From NCBI GenBank assembly GCA_019038745.1, contig JAHOYV010000008.1:1-58376 (forward strand): 58,376 nucleotides of DNA, given 5' to 3'. Below the pieces are notes generated by a model. It saw nothing but the letters and a program-made list of their open reading frames with translations, did no database searches and was not told the origin of the DNA. The stretch's first letter is position 1; each line of letters begins with the position of its first letter. A program made the translations under genes and the position numbers. This stretch comes from Gemmatimonadales bacterium. GTDB taxonomy: Bacteria > Krumholzibacteriota > Krumholzibacteriia > LZORAL124-64-63. Below are positions 29,009-37,685 of this stretch, piece by piece.

Positions 29009-30145
29009 ATGAGTATGGTCTTTTCATTCGGTCAGCCTCTTCTGGATCCCGCCCGCAAAACGGGGCTGGTTTTGTGTGGGATGGGAGGACCCGATGGGCC
29101 GGAAGCCGTGGAACCTTTTTTGCGCAATCTCTTCCGGGACCCAGCCATCCTGCCTATGCCGAAATGGCTGGGGTTCGGGCTGTCCCGGATGTTGGCCAGG
29201 AGACGGGCGCCGGCCGTGCGTTTACGCTACGCGGCGATCAGTCCCGACTCGGCCTCGCCCCAGTTGCAGACCACGACGGAGCAGGCATTGGAATTGGCAA
29301 GGAGGATGAATCTGGCCGGGGATCATTCCAGCCTACCAACCGACGTTCCACCCAGAGGCCAGGTTGTGGGTGGCGTGGCAATGAGATACTGGCACCCGTT
29401 CCCCAAGGAAGCCATTGCCCAGTTGCTGGACCAGGGGGTTGAACAGTTCCTGGTCGTTCCAACGTATCCTCAGTTTGCCGGCGCAACGACCGGCAGTACC
29501 CTTGAATTCGTGCGCAAGGGGGTTGAGTCCCTCGCCCCCGCGGCTACGGTGCACGAAGTGGTCGATTGGCATATGCTGCCAGGTTACCTGCAGGCCTTGG
29601 CCGAACCTGTCTCCGCAGCCGTAACCGGCTGGATGGGGATGGGGGCCGATCCGAAGGAATGTGCCGTGGTCTACGTTGCCCACTCTTTGCCCGAGAAATT
29701 CATCGAACGGGGTGATCCATACCTGGACCAGGTCAACGCCAGTGTGGAAGGGGCCAGTCGGCGGGTCGAGACTGCCGTGTTCGAACAGGACCGACAGGGT
29801 TTCCTGGCCGACATGTCCTTCCGGAACTCTGATTCGAAAACTCGGGTTGCCTTTCAAAGCAAGGTCGGACCGATCAAGTGGTTGGGCCCCGAAGTCACCC
29901 GGGAGGTGGGTCGCCTGGCGAACGCCGGCTGTCGGCGCTTGTTTGTTCAGCCCATCAGCTTCACTTGTGAACACGTCGAAACCCTGCACGAACTGGACAT
30001 CGAGCTGAGGGACATTGCTGCGGGTCTTGGAATTGAGGATTTCGCCCGGGGTCCGGCCCTGAATTTGCATCCCGGCTGGCTGGATTCCCTCGCTTCCGAA
30101 CTGACCGCGACCGCCTTCGAACCGGAGGTCGGCGCTCATGTCTGA
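29009..30145 (+). CDS. hemH: Ferrochelatase
   Basis: 378 aa. Inserts Fe2+ into protoporphyrin IX (or coproporphyrin in Gram-positives). Active-site regions are visible: VAHSLPEKFIERGDPY with the His, and VQPISFTCEHVETLHELD with the conserved Glu. No C-terminal 2Fe-2S cysteine cluster. Three-nt gap from hemN; overlaps hemY by 8 nt. With HemE and HemN upstream, the protoporphyrin-dependent route is the natural reading. Confidence 0.95.
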   Translation: MSMVFSFGQPLLDPARKTGLVLCGMGGPDGPEAVEPFLRNLFRDPAILPMPKWLGFGLSRMLARRRAPAVRLRYAAISPDSASPQLQTTTEQALELARRMNLAGDHSSLPTDVPPRGQVVGGVAMRYWHPFPKEAIAQLLDQGVEQFLVVPTYPQFAGATTGSTLEFVRKGVESLAPAATVHEVVDWHMLPGYLQALAEPVSAAVTGWMGMGADPKECAVVYVAHSLPEKFIERGDPYLDQVNASVEGASRRVETAVFEQDRQGFLADMSFRNSDSKTRVAFQSKVGPIKWLGPEVTREVGRLANAGCRRLFVQPISFTCEHVETLHELDIELRDIAAGLGIEDFARGPALNLHPGWLDSLASELTATAFEPEVGAHV

Positions 30146-31637
30146 GCGGAACCCCACCAGCGTTGCCGTTATCGGCGGAGGCATCGCCGGCCTGGCCACT
30201 TCGTTGAACCTGCTGGACGAGGCGAATCGACGCGATCACCCAATCCAGGTTACGACCTTCGAAAAGGATAACGAACCAGGCGGCAACCTGCGCACCCTGC
30301 GCCTGGACGAATGGCAGCTGGAATGGGGCCCGAACGGTTTCCTGGACAATGAACCGGCCACCTTGCGCCTGGTAAAGCGACTGGATCTGAATGACCAGCT
30401 CCAGCGCAGCTCCGACGCGACCCGGCGCCGCTTTCTGCTGGTGGGCGGCCGCCTGCGGGAAATTCCCACCTCACCCTGGGCTTTTCTCAAATCCGACCTG
30501 CTCCCGACCGGCGCCAAATTGCGCATGGCCGGGGAATTGTTCATCCCCCAGCGAAAGAATCTGGGCCGGGCAGCCGAGGATGCGACTCACGACGAAACCA
30601 TCGCCCAGTTCGGCAACCGCCGCCTTGGTCGCGCTTTCACCCGGATCATGCTCGACCCGATGGTCAAAGGCATCTTCGGTGGCGAGGCCCACAAGCTCAG
30701 CCTCGCTGCGGCCTTCCCGCGTATGGTGGAACTGGAAAAGGAATACGGCGGGCTGTTCAAGGCCATGTTCGCCCTGGGGCGTGAAAAGAAAAAGCGACGT
30801 GAAAAGAAAAAGCAGGGCAAGGGCCGCACCGACGCCGGACCCACAGGAACCCTGCACTCCTTCGATGGCGGCATGGCAGCCCTTATCGATGCCATCGAGG
30901 CAGCCCTGGCTATAGACGACCGGGCCGAACTCATCACCGGATCAGATGTGCAGCGGATTCGTCCCCACGCCGTGGGTTGGTTTATCTCCGACAAGGAGCG
31001 GGAACACGGGCCGTTCGACGCCGTGATTGAAGCGACTCCGGCCCATGCCGCCGTTCAACACCTTGGCCATTTATCACCTGATCTACAACTGAAACTCGCG
31101 GCCATCCCCTTCGCTCCGATGGCCGTGATCGCCCTGGGTTTCGACCGCACGGCGATCACCCACGACCTGGATGGATTCGGTCTGTTGGTGCCCGGCTGTG
31201 AAAAACGCGAACTGCTGGGCTCACTCTGGACAAGCAGCATCTTTCAGGGCCGCACACCCACGGGAAAAGTATTGCTGCGCTGCATGGCCGGCGGTTCGGG
31301 AAATCCGGGCGTGATGGATCTGGATGATGAAGGGCTGGTCACCCTTGTCCTGGCGGAATTGCGCTCGCTGCTTGGAATCAAAGGCTCGCCCGAGATGGCC
31401 CGCGTTATCCGGCACCAGCGAGCCATTGCCCAGTACCTGCCCGGACATCTGGCCCGGCTTCGATCGCTGGAACGCTCCATTTCCGATTTCCCCGGACTTT
31501 TCCTGACCGGCAGCTCCTACCGGGGCATCTCGGTAAATTCATGCGTCAAGGAAGCTGAGGCTACAGCCGGAAATGTCTTGGATCATCTGGTCGGCAAAAC
31601 CGGCCGGGCCGCGCCCCCACCAACGGAGGCTGTTTAA
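30138..31637 (+). CDS. hemY: Protoporphyrinogen oxidase, HemY type
   Basis: 499 aa FAD enzyme oxidising protoporphyrinogen IX to protoporphyrin IX, normally with O2. N-terminal dinucleotide fold AVIGGGIAGLATSLNL and C-terminal FLTGSSYRGISVNSCVKEAE. A basic loop (EKKKRREKKKQGKGR, about residue 215) is encoded by an imperfect tandem 18-bp duplication at 30780-30813. HemY in a Gram-negative-looking operon next to oxygen-independent HemN is notable. A coproporphyrinogen oxidase role (HemY of Gram-positives) is less likely because HemN precedes it. Confidence 0.94.
   Translation: MSERNPTSVAVIGGGIAGLATSLNLLDEANRRDHPIQVTTFEKDNEPGGNLRTLRLDEWQLEWGPNGFLDNEPATLRLVKRLDLNDQLQRSSDATRRRFLLVGGRLREIPTSPWAFLKSDLLPTGAKLRMAGELFIPQRKNLGRAAEDATHDETIAQFGNRRLGRAFTRIMLDPMVKGIFGGEAHKLSLAAAFPRMVELEKEYGGLFKAMFALGREKKKRREKKKQGKGRTDAGPTGTLHSFDGGMAALIDAIEAALAIDDRAELITGSDVQRIRPHAVGWFISDKEREHGPFDAVIEATPAHAAVQHLGHLSPDLQLKLAAIPFAPMAVIALGFDRTAITHDLDGFGLLVPGCEKRELLGSLWTSSIFQGRTPTGKVLLRCMAGGSGNPGVMDLDDEGLVTLVLAELRSLLGIKGSPEMARVIRHQRAIAQYLPGHLARLRSLERSISDFPGLFLTGSSYRGISVNSCVKEAEATAGNVLDHLVGKTGRAAPPPTEAV
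30780..30813 (+). repeat. 18-bp tandem duplication inside hemY
   Basis: cgtgaaaagaaaaagc occurs at 30780-30795 and again at 30798-30813, period 18 bp, coding for REKKKR then REKKKQ. In frame, so it lengthens a basic surface loop without disrupting the gene. Confidence 0.85.
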
Positions 31638-32557
31638 TGATCGCTCTGCTCTTTTTTTTCCAGGTTTTGTTGCCCATGGTCTACCTTGTCGTCTGGGGCA
31701 GTTACATGTGGCTGTTCCTGGCTGATCATCCGACGGCCCGACGTTGGTGCACACGCCTGGCTTTCATCGCCGTCTTCCTGCACCTGGGTGCCATCGGAGT
31801 GCAAAGCCTGGTCCTTGGGCGCTTGCCCATGGGAGCCCCCCTTGAATTCGCCTCACTGTTGGCGGTCGCCATGCTGGTCACCTATCTGGTGATTGAACAA
31901 CGACTAAAGGCCAAAGGCACCGGCTTCGTCGTTACCGGCATGGCCTTTTTGATGGAATTCATTGCAGCCGCCTTCAGGACCTCGGCTCCAGCGGCCAGCC
32001 CTTTGCTCAAGGACCCGGGTTTCGCAGGCCACGCCATCCTCGTATTGCTGTCCTACACGGCCCTCAGTCTCAGCTTTCTGTACTCGATCCTTTACCTGAT
32101 TCAATCCCGGCAATTGGCGCGCCGCCAGTTCGGCCTGTTCTTCCGGCGACTGCCCAGCCTGGAAACCCTGGAGAGGATGAGCGTTGGCGCGGTGAAGCTG
32201 GGCGTCCCCCTGATGCTTGCCTCCCTCTGCCTGGGACATCTGTGGATGTACGATCTTGCCGAACGGATGCCGCCGGATATCGCCGCCAAACTGAGTCCAT
32301 ACGATCCAAAAGTCCTGGTTGCCTGGGTGATTTTCCTGGGATATTCCCTGGGCCTGATCGGTAATCGGTTTTTTGGTTGGAGGGGCCGGAAAATGAGTGT
32401 CATGGCCATCGCCACCTTCGTGACAATCCTGTTGGCCCTGGGCGTGGTGCAGCACTTTTTTCCCACCTTCCACAAGTTCTACTCTACGCAGTCGATGACA
32501 ACGGTGGTCGCCGCCGGAGCGCCTCTCCTGAGCTTTCCCCGGCAGGTGCGGTCATGA
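31637..32557 (+). CDS. hemX: HemX/CcsA-like membrane protein
   Basis: 306 aa with about eight hydrophobic segments, of the cytochrome c assembly/HemX (YpjD-like) family. Typical positions are GAPLEFASLLAVAM, GHAILVLLSYTALSLSFLYSILYLIQ and PLMLASLCLGHLWMYD. In Bacillus, HemX is encoded beside hemA and lowers HemA abundance; here it directly precedes hemA with an ATGA overlap, so the same role is likely. Related CcsA/ResC proteins carry heme for cytochrome c maturation, but there is no WWD-type motif or ccsB partner. HemX is preferred. Confidence 0.8.
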   Translation: MIALLFFFQVLLPMVYLVVWGSYMWLFLADHPTARRWCTRLAFIAVFLHLGAIGVQSLVLGRLPMGAPLEFASLLAVAMLVTYLVIEQRLKAKGTGFVVTGMAFLMEFIAAAFRTSAPAASPLLKDPGFAGHAILVLLSYTALSLSFLYSILYLIQSRQLARRQFGLFFRRLPSLETLERMSVGAVKLGVPLMLASLCLGHLWMYDLAERMPPDIAAKLSPYDPKVLVAWVIFLGYSLGLIGNRFFGWRGRKMSVMAIATFVTILLALGVVQHFFPTFHKFYSTQSMTTVVAAGAPLLSFPRQVRS

Positions 32558-33885
32558 GCCTGTACGTGCGGAGTGTCAACCACCATCACGCGCCCACGGA
32601 TATCCGTGAGCGGGCCCATCTTGATCCCGAACTCGCCGTCGCGCTGATGAAATGCCTGGAAAATGACCCGAGCTGTGTTGCCGCCCTTCCTGTCTCGACC
32701 TGCAACCGCACCGAGATTTATCTGGAGATGAGAACCGACGCAGACCCGGACCTCGTTTTGCGCCAAGCGCTTATTCAAATCGGCGCAGACGCGGATCTTT
32801 TTGCGGGTCGGTACTCGATCGCCCACGATGGGATAGCGGCGGTTCGCCACCTCTTCCGGGTGGCCTCGGCACTGGAGAGCATGATGCTGGGTGAGCCACA
32901 AATCTCACAGCAGCTGAAGGATGCCTACCGTCTGGCCCGAAAGCACAGCGACTTGGGCCCCATTCTACTGCGGGCTTTCCAGGGGGCTTTCCGCTCCGGA
33001 AAGCGTGTGCGAACCGAGACCCGGATCACAACCGGTGCGGTAAGCGTGGCATTCGGCGCGGTGGAATTGGCGCGAAAATTCTTCTCCAGCCTTGGTGAAC
33101 AAGACGCTCTGCTAGTCGGAGCGGGCGAAACCGGCGCCCTGGCCGCCCGGCACTTTCTACAGCATGACATAGGCCACTTGACGGTAGTCAATCGCAGCCT
33201 GGAAAAGGCAAAATCCCTGGCTGCGGATCTTGACCCGGCCAATAACCCGAACAATCCCGGAGGTCAGGTCTCTGTTCGGCCCTGGGAGGAACTGGCCGAT
33301 GCTCTAGCCGATACCGACGTCGTACTGAGCACAACCGGCGCACTGGAACCTGTAATCCTGCCCGAAATGGTGGCCGCTGCTGTGGAGAAAAGGAGGGGCG
33401 AACCGATGTTCCTGCTGGACATCGCCGTACCGCGGGACATCCACCCCGATGTGGGCAAGATCGACGGCGTGTACCTGTTCGGCCTCGACGATCTGGACGA
33501 GATCATCAAGGGAAACAAGATGGCCCGCAGGAAACAGGTCCCACACGCCGAAAAAATCATCGAGGAGGAACTGACCGAGTTCCAGACCTGGATGGACGAG
33601 GTGGACTTACGCCCCACCGTAGCCGAGTTCAAGTCCTATCTGGAAGAACTGAAGGACAAGCAGGTTGGCTACGTGCGCAAAAAGCAATCCGACGAGGTCG
33701 CCGCCGCCGTGGACAGCAGCCTGCAACAGTTCATCAAAAAGGTCCTGGGCCGCTCCGTGTCCACACTAAAGAAGGCCGAGAGCCCGGAGGAACGGGATCG
33801 GGACCTGGATGCCTTGCGCCGGATGTTCAGTGATGATCTGGGCGAACCGAGGGATTTGGAAGATCCGGGGGCACTGAAGGATTAG
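32554..33885 (+). CDS. hemA: Glutamyl-tRNA reductase
   Basis: 443 aa from ATG 32554, which overlaps the hemX stop; the open frame upstream is not used. It reduces glutamyl-tRNA to glutamate-1-semialdehyde with NADPH, the first committed and usually regulated step. Catalytic C50 in VSTCNRTEIY; LESMMLGEPQISQQLKDAY and the NADPH fold LLVGAGETGALAARH follow; the C-terminal helical dimerisation domain is present. Last gene of the operon although first in the pathway. Its stop lies 5 bp from the stop of the opposite-strand VTT gene. Confidence 0.97.
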   Translation: MSLYVRSVNHHHAPTDIRERAHLDPELAVALMKCLENDPSCVAALPVSTCNRTEIYLEMRTDADPDLVLRQALIQIGADADLFAGRYSIAHDGIAAVRHLFRVASALESMMLGEPQISQQLKDAYRLARKHSDLGPILLRAFQGAFRSGKRVRTETRITTGAVSVAFGAVELARKFFSSLGEQDALLVGAGETGALAARHFLQHDIGHLTVVNRSLEKAKSLAADLDPANNPNNPGGQVSVRPWEELADALADTDVVLSTTGALEPVILPEMVAAAVEKRRGEPMFLLDIAVPRDIHPDVGKIDGVYLFGLDDLDEIIKGNKMARRKQVPHAEKIIEEELTEFQTWMDEVDLRPTVAEFKSYLEELKDKQVGYVRKKQSDEVAAAVDSSLQQFIKKVLGRSVSTLKKAESPEERDRDLDALRRMFSDDLGEPRDLEDPGALKD

Positions 33886-33890
33886 CCCAA

Positions 33891-34364
33891 TCAAAAGAAG
33901 CTGCTGCGCAAGAGATGTGGAAACAGGGCAAGAATCCCAAACCGAATAAAGCGCCCCACTAGGCCGGCGGAAAAAAAGCGGAAAAAATTGAGTTTAACAA
34001 CACCCGCAAGAATGCTGACTATATAAAAAGGCGGCATCCCCACTGAAGCACTTAAAAATACAAACAGATCTGACTTACCTTGCCATTTCTCGAATTTCTT
34101 TTCTGCCTCGGCAAGCTTTGCCTCGTATTTCCCCATTGGGATTTTTATAGCGCCGCGCCCCACAAAAAAAAGAATGCCCTTGGCCAGCATTTGTCCGAAC
34201 GCGGAAACAAGAGCAATTTGCCAGATTGTATTGTTTCCCGACATGGCCGCAACCCCGATAACGATGGCCTCGGCATTGACGACTGGAATAAAACCACTCA
34301 AAAAACAAAGAATGAAAGTAGAGATATAAATATTCTCAGGCGTTATGTAATCTTCAAAATTCAT
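33891..34364 (-). CDS. Small VTT/DedA-like membrane protein
   Basis: 157 aa with about four hydrophobic stretches. The FLSGFIPVVNAEAIVIGVAAMSG and ASVGMPPFYIVSILAGVVKLNFFRF segments fit the VTT (SNARE-associated/DedA) fold of lipid-handling membrane proteins. Shorter than typical DedA (about 200 aa), but a compact subfamily of this size exists. Base composition is richer in A+T than the hem genes beside it. Divergent from the phospholipase-D-like gene; both may act on phospholipids. Confidence 0.75.
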   Translation of the reverse strand: MNFEDYITPENIYISTFILCFLSGFIPVVNAEAIVIGVAAMSGNNTIWQIALVSAFGQMLAKGILFFVGRGAIKIPMGKYEAKLAEAEKKFEKWQGKSDLFVFLSASVGMPPFYIVSILAGVVKLNFFRFFSAGLVGRFIRFGILALFPHLLRSSFF

Positions 34365-34661
34365 CCTGTGCGTTCCCCGCTACTTCCGGAGTCCTCAACC
34401 AAAAAACCTGTTGGCACTTTCGCTGATTGCCGAAGGCTGGAGCCGCTCCCGGCCCGTCGGTGAGTGGCTGTAATTTACGCCGGGCTGGTCAACAGGTCAA
34501 ACTCCTTCAAAAAAGGGAATTGATTCGTCCTGCCCGGGGCTGGATGGCAGAGGGACCGCTTCAACTGAAAATGGTATTGACTCATATTCAGCAAAGAAGC
34601 AACCTTACCCCCTCTGGTTGCCCGATAGTATCCGTTTCAGTATTCAGGAAAAAGGGAACAC
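34365..34661. other. Divergent promoter region of VTT and PLD genes
   Basis: About 300 bp between two divergent starts. No gene, clear promoter hexamers or repeat recognised. Confidence 0.35.
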
Positions 34662-35750
34662 ATGAAAATTGAGATACTTGTCGATTCAGAAATTTTTTGG
34701 GCGGATTTGCGAAAGGAGATTCTGGCAGCACGAGAATGTGTTTATGGCCAAACCATGTCTTTTGAGGGAGACACGGTGGGAAAAATGTTTTCCGAGGCCA
34801 TCAGGCAATCAAAGGCAAAGGATAAGCGGCTTCTTCTGGATTCCTATATTCGCGCCATTATTAATGATAAGTTTCTTTACACGCTCAAAAGCCGCCGCGA
34901 CAAAGAATTGATGGATGAAGTACGAGCCACGAATTTACTCATCAAGGAAAACGAAAAAGCAGGCATCAAGAGTAAATTTACAAACCCACTCGGGTTCCTT
35001 TTTCATAAAATTTCCGTCAGAAACCATAAAAAATTGGTCATAATTGATGATCGTATTGCCTATATCGGGGGAATCAATTTTTGTGATCATAATTTTTTCT
35101 GGCACGATATGATGCTGCGCATTGAAGAACCTGAAATCGTTAATTATTTAAAAAGTGATTTTCTGCACACATGGGAAGGGGAAAATGTCGGCGCCATAAA
35201 AGAGTTTGATGGCTTTACGTTGATTAATCTGGATAAGCACAATAACGAGAAACTCCTACAACCGGTTTTTGATCTTATCGATTCGGCGCGGGAGACGGTT
35301 TTTGTTGAAAGTCCGTACCTCACTTTTCCTTTTTGCGACAGTTTACGGGAGGCTGTCAGGCGAGGCGCTGAAGTTACCATCTGCAGTCCGGATGCAAACA
35401 ATTGGGGGTTAATGCGCCATTACATTTTATGGGAGGCTAAACGCTCCGGGTTTAATCTACAGTTCTACCAGGGAAAAATGTCCCATCTCAAAGGCATGCT
35501 CATCGACAATGAAAGTCTGGTAGTGGGTTCGACAAATTATGATTTTCTCAGTTACCGTGCACATATTGAAAATATTGCCATTATTCGTGATTCGGAGGTT
35601 GTGGAACAATTTAAAACCAGGGTCATCGAGCCGGATCTGAAAAATTCTCGACCGGCTACCGCGGAAGAGCTCAATACTGATGGCAGTAAGGCCAAAATAA
35701 GCATGCAGATTTTGGACTTTCTTTGCCGGTTTCTCAAAAAACTGCCCTAA
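34662..35750 (+). CDS. Phospholipase D-like protein (cardiolipin synthase-like)
   Basis: 362 aa. Two HKD motifs: H122/K124/D129 (NHKKLVIIDDRIAYIGGINF) and H275/K277/D282 (SHLKGMLID..VVGSTNYD). Two HKD motifs per chain fit cardiolipin synthase or transphosphatidylase activity, but the N-terminal membrane helices of cardiolipin synthase ClsA are absent, as in ClsB-type enzymes. Codon use is clearly A+T-richer than the heme operon, suggesting acquisition together with the VTT gene. A nuclease-type PLD cannot be excluded. Confidence 0.85.
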   Translation: MKIEILVDSEIFWADLRKEILAARECVYGQTMSFEGDTVGKMFSEAIRQSKAKDKRLLLDSYIRAIINDKFLYTLKSRRDKELMDEVRATNLLIKENEKAGIKSKFTNPLGFLFHKISVRNHKKLVIIDDRIAYIGGINFCDHNFFWHDMMLRIEEPEIVNYLKSDFLHTWEGENVGAIKEFDGFTLINLDKHNNEKLLQPVFDLIDSARETVFVESPYLTFPFCDSLREAVRRGAEVTICSPDANNWGLMRHYILWEAKRSGFNLQFYQGKMSHLKGMLIDNESLVVGSTNYDFLSYRAHIENIAIIRDSEVVEQFKTRVIEPDLKNSRPATAEELNTDGSKAKISMQILDFLCRFLKKLP

Positions 35751-35930
35751 AAGAAATTGGTTGTGCCTCACCTACGCCTCCCCCTGGAACACCTGGAAAA
35801 CAGTCCACCCACCCAGGTCTTCACGCGTTAATTACCACAAGTATTCAAGATGATTTTGATTATTCCACTATGCTTTTTTGCCTTAATTTGGTAACTTACA
35901 CAACATAAACCCCCAGCACTTGGAGAAATC

Positions 35931-37628
35931 ATGCCCCGTTTCACTGGCTACACTTTCTGCGCTGTATTAATAATCCTGGGTTTGTTTATGATCGGCTGTG
36001 GAGATGAAGAATTCACAGGAACGATCGTGATCAACCCAACACCGGATGACATCGATGCTCCCTGGACTCTTTCAGGCCAAACGGACCAATCCGGCATTGG
36101 CAGCTCAAAACTTACCGAAATGCCGGTCGGCGAATACACCCTGACCTGGGGTAATATTCCCGGTTATTCCACGCCATCTAATCAGCCGCAAAACCTTTCC
36201 GATGGCGGAACGATCACCTTCAGTGGAACCTATGTCGATGTAGAGGAAAACGAGACGGGTACAATCCAGATTTTCCAAATACCCGATGACCTGGACGGCG
36301 CAAGCTGGTCCCTCACCGGCCCGTTTAACGCAGCCGCCTCGGGTGACACAATCCTGACCGATATGCCTGTCGGCGATTACACGTTGACCTGGGAGGAAGT
36401 CCCTGAATGGTTCGCGCCGGCGGACGAAATAAAAACACAAGTCGCTGGCGAGACTCTGACTTTCAACGGGGTCTACAAAGAGATCGTATTGATCGGTACA
36501 ATTGAGATCAACCAGATCCCCGATGTTCTGGTCGACGCCGGCTGGTCCCTCACGGGTCCGCTTAACGAATCCGGGGCTGGTGATTCCTCACTGACCAATA
36601 TGCCGATAGGCGAATACACCCTGGCCTGGGACGATGTAACCGATTACATCACGCCCTCCAGCTCGCAACAGACCCTGGTCCAAAGCGGGAAGGAATCAGG
36701 CGAGACAATCTATTTCAACGGCACTTACATTCATGAAGGGTTTGTCCAGATTCCTCCTGAATCGGTGTCTATGCCCGTCACCTATACAATGGGTAGCACG
36801 ACTTTATCAGACGAGACGCCGCATCAAGTCACCCTGACCCGGCGTTTCAGCATGAACGAAACCGAAATAACCAACAGTCAGTATGTTGAGGCCTTGCAGT
36901 GGGCCTTTGGCCAGGTCCCCCCTTTGATTACTGCTACTTCTGAAAGCGTTCTGGACGCCCTTGATGGATCGACCGTTGAGCTGATTGACCTGGATGATGA
37001 TGATTGTCGGATCACATTCAGCGGGGGCGTTTTCAGCACCACCAACCCTGACCTCCCTGTTGTACAGGTGTCCTGGTATGGAGCCGCCGCTTATTGTGAC
37101 TGGATGAGCCTAAAGGAAGGCCTTCCGCGGGCCTATGCACACTCCGGCGCCTGGGATTGTCCTGACTTTTTCGATGGAACCGGATATCGCCTGCCGACCG
37201 AAGGCGAGTGGGAGTTTGCCTGCCGAGCCGGTTCATTGACACATTACAATACAGGGAAGTGTCTGGATTCGGGAACCGAAGCGAATTACGACGGGGATTA
37301 TCCTTACCCGTACACGCTTTGCCAAATTGGCCCAAAGCTTGGTAGCGCCGCCGATGTCGGTGATTATTATGCCAATGCCTGGGGACTTTTTGACATGCAC
37401 GGAAATGTTTATGAGTGGTGCCATGACTGGTATGGGCCATATACCCGAGACGAAACGGACCCGGACGGTGCGAATCCTAATGCCAGTGGGCGTATCCTTC
37501 GCAGCGGCAGCTGGCAGGACTCCGCGCGAGAGTGCCGTTCCGCTGATCGGGCCGGTCACTCCCCGGGCAATTCATACGCTACCAGCGGATTCCGGACCAT
37601 AATAATCCATCACCTGATTACCGAATGA
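35931..37628 (+). CDS. Lipoprotein with three repeats and a SUMF1/FGE-like domain
   Basis: 565 aa, TGGAG before ATG 35931. Lipobox-like MIGC (C23). Three related units of about 75 residues (about 30-102, 110-183, 189-267), each with GTI.I...PDD....W.L.G near the start and MP.GEYTL.W in the middle, resemble PEGA-like surface repeats. The rest (about 275-560) is a formylglycine-generating-enzyme-like fold: GTGYRLPTEGEWEFACRAG and GLFDMHGNVYEWCHDWYG, ending SGFRTI. Many such bacterial proteins lack sulfatase-activating activity and act in binding. No sulfatase gene nearby. Role unknown. Confidence 0.85.
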   Translation: MPRFTGYTFCAVLIILGLFMIGCGDEEFTGTIVINPTPDDIDAPWTLSGQTDQSGIGSSKLTEMPVGEYTLTWGNIPGYSTPSNQPQNLSDGGTITFSGTYVDVEENETGTIQIFQIPDDLDGASWSLTGPFNAAASGDTILTDMPVGDYTLTWEEVPEWFAPADEIKTQVAGETLTFNGVYKEIVLIGTIEINQIPDVLVDAGWSLTGPLNESGAGDSSLTNMPIGEYTLAWDDVTDYITPSSSQQTLVQSGKESGETIYFNGTYIHEGFVQIPPESVSMPVTYTMGSTTLSDETPHQVTLTRRFSMNETEITNSQYVEALQWAFGQVPPLITATSESVLDALDGSTVELIDLDDDDCRITFSGGVFSTTNPDLPVVQVSWYGAAAYCDWMSLKEGLPRAYAHSGAWDCPDFFDGTGYRLPTEGEWEFACRAGSLTHYNTGKCLDSGTEANYDGDYPYPYTLCQIGPKLGSAADVGDYYANAWGLFDMHGNVYEWCHDWYGPYTRDETDPDGANPNASGRILRSGSWQDSARECRSADRAGHSPGNSYATSGFRTIIIHHLITE

Positions 37629-37685
37629 GAAGAACATTCCGTTTGAAATCTGTCGGCTGCCTGGTCGGTTCCTAGCCCTGGGAAC

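Noticed and set aside
33891-35930. Mobile element around the A+T-rich pair
   Set aside because: No transposase, integrase, terminal inverted repeats or target duplication could be seen.
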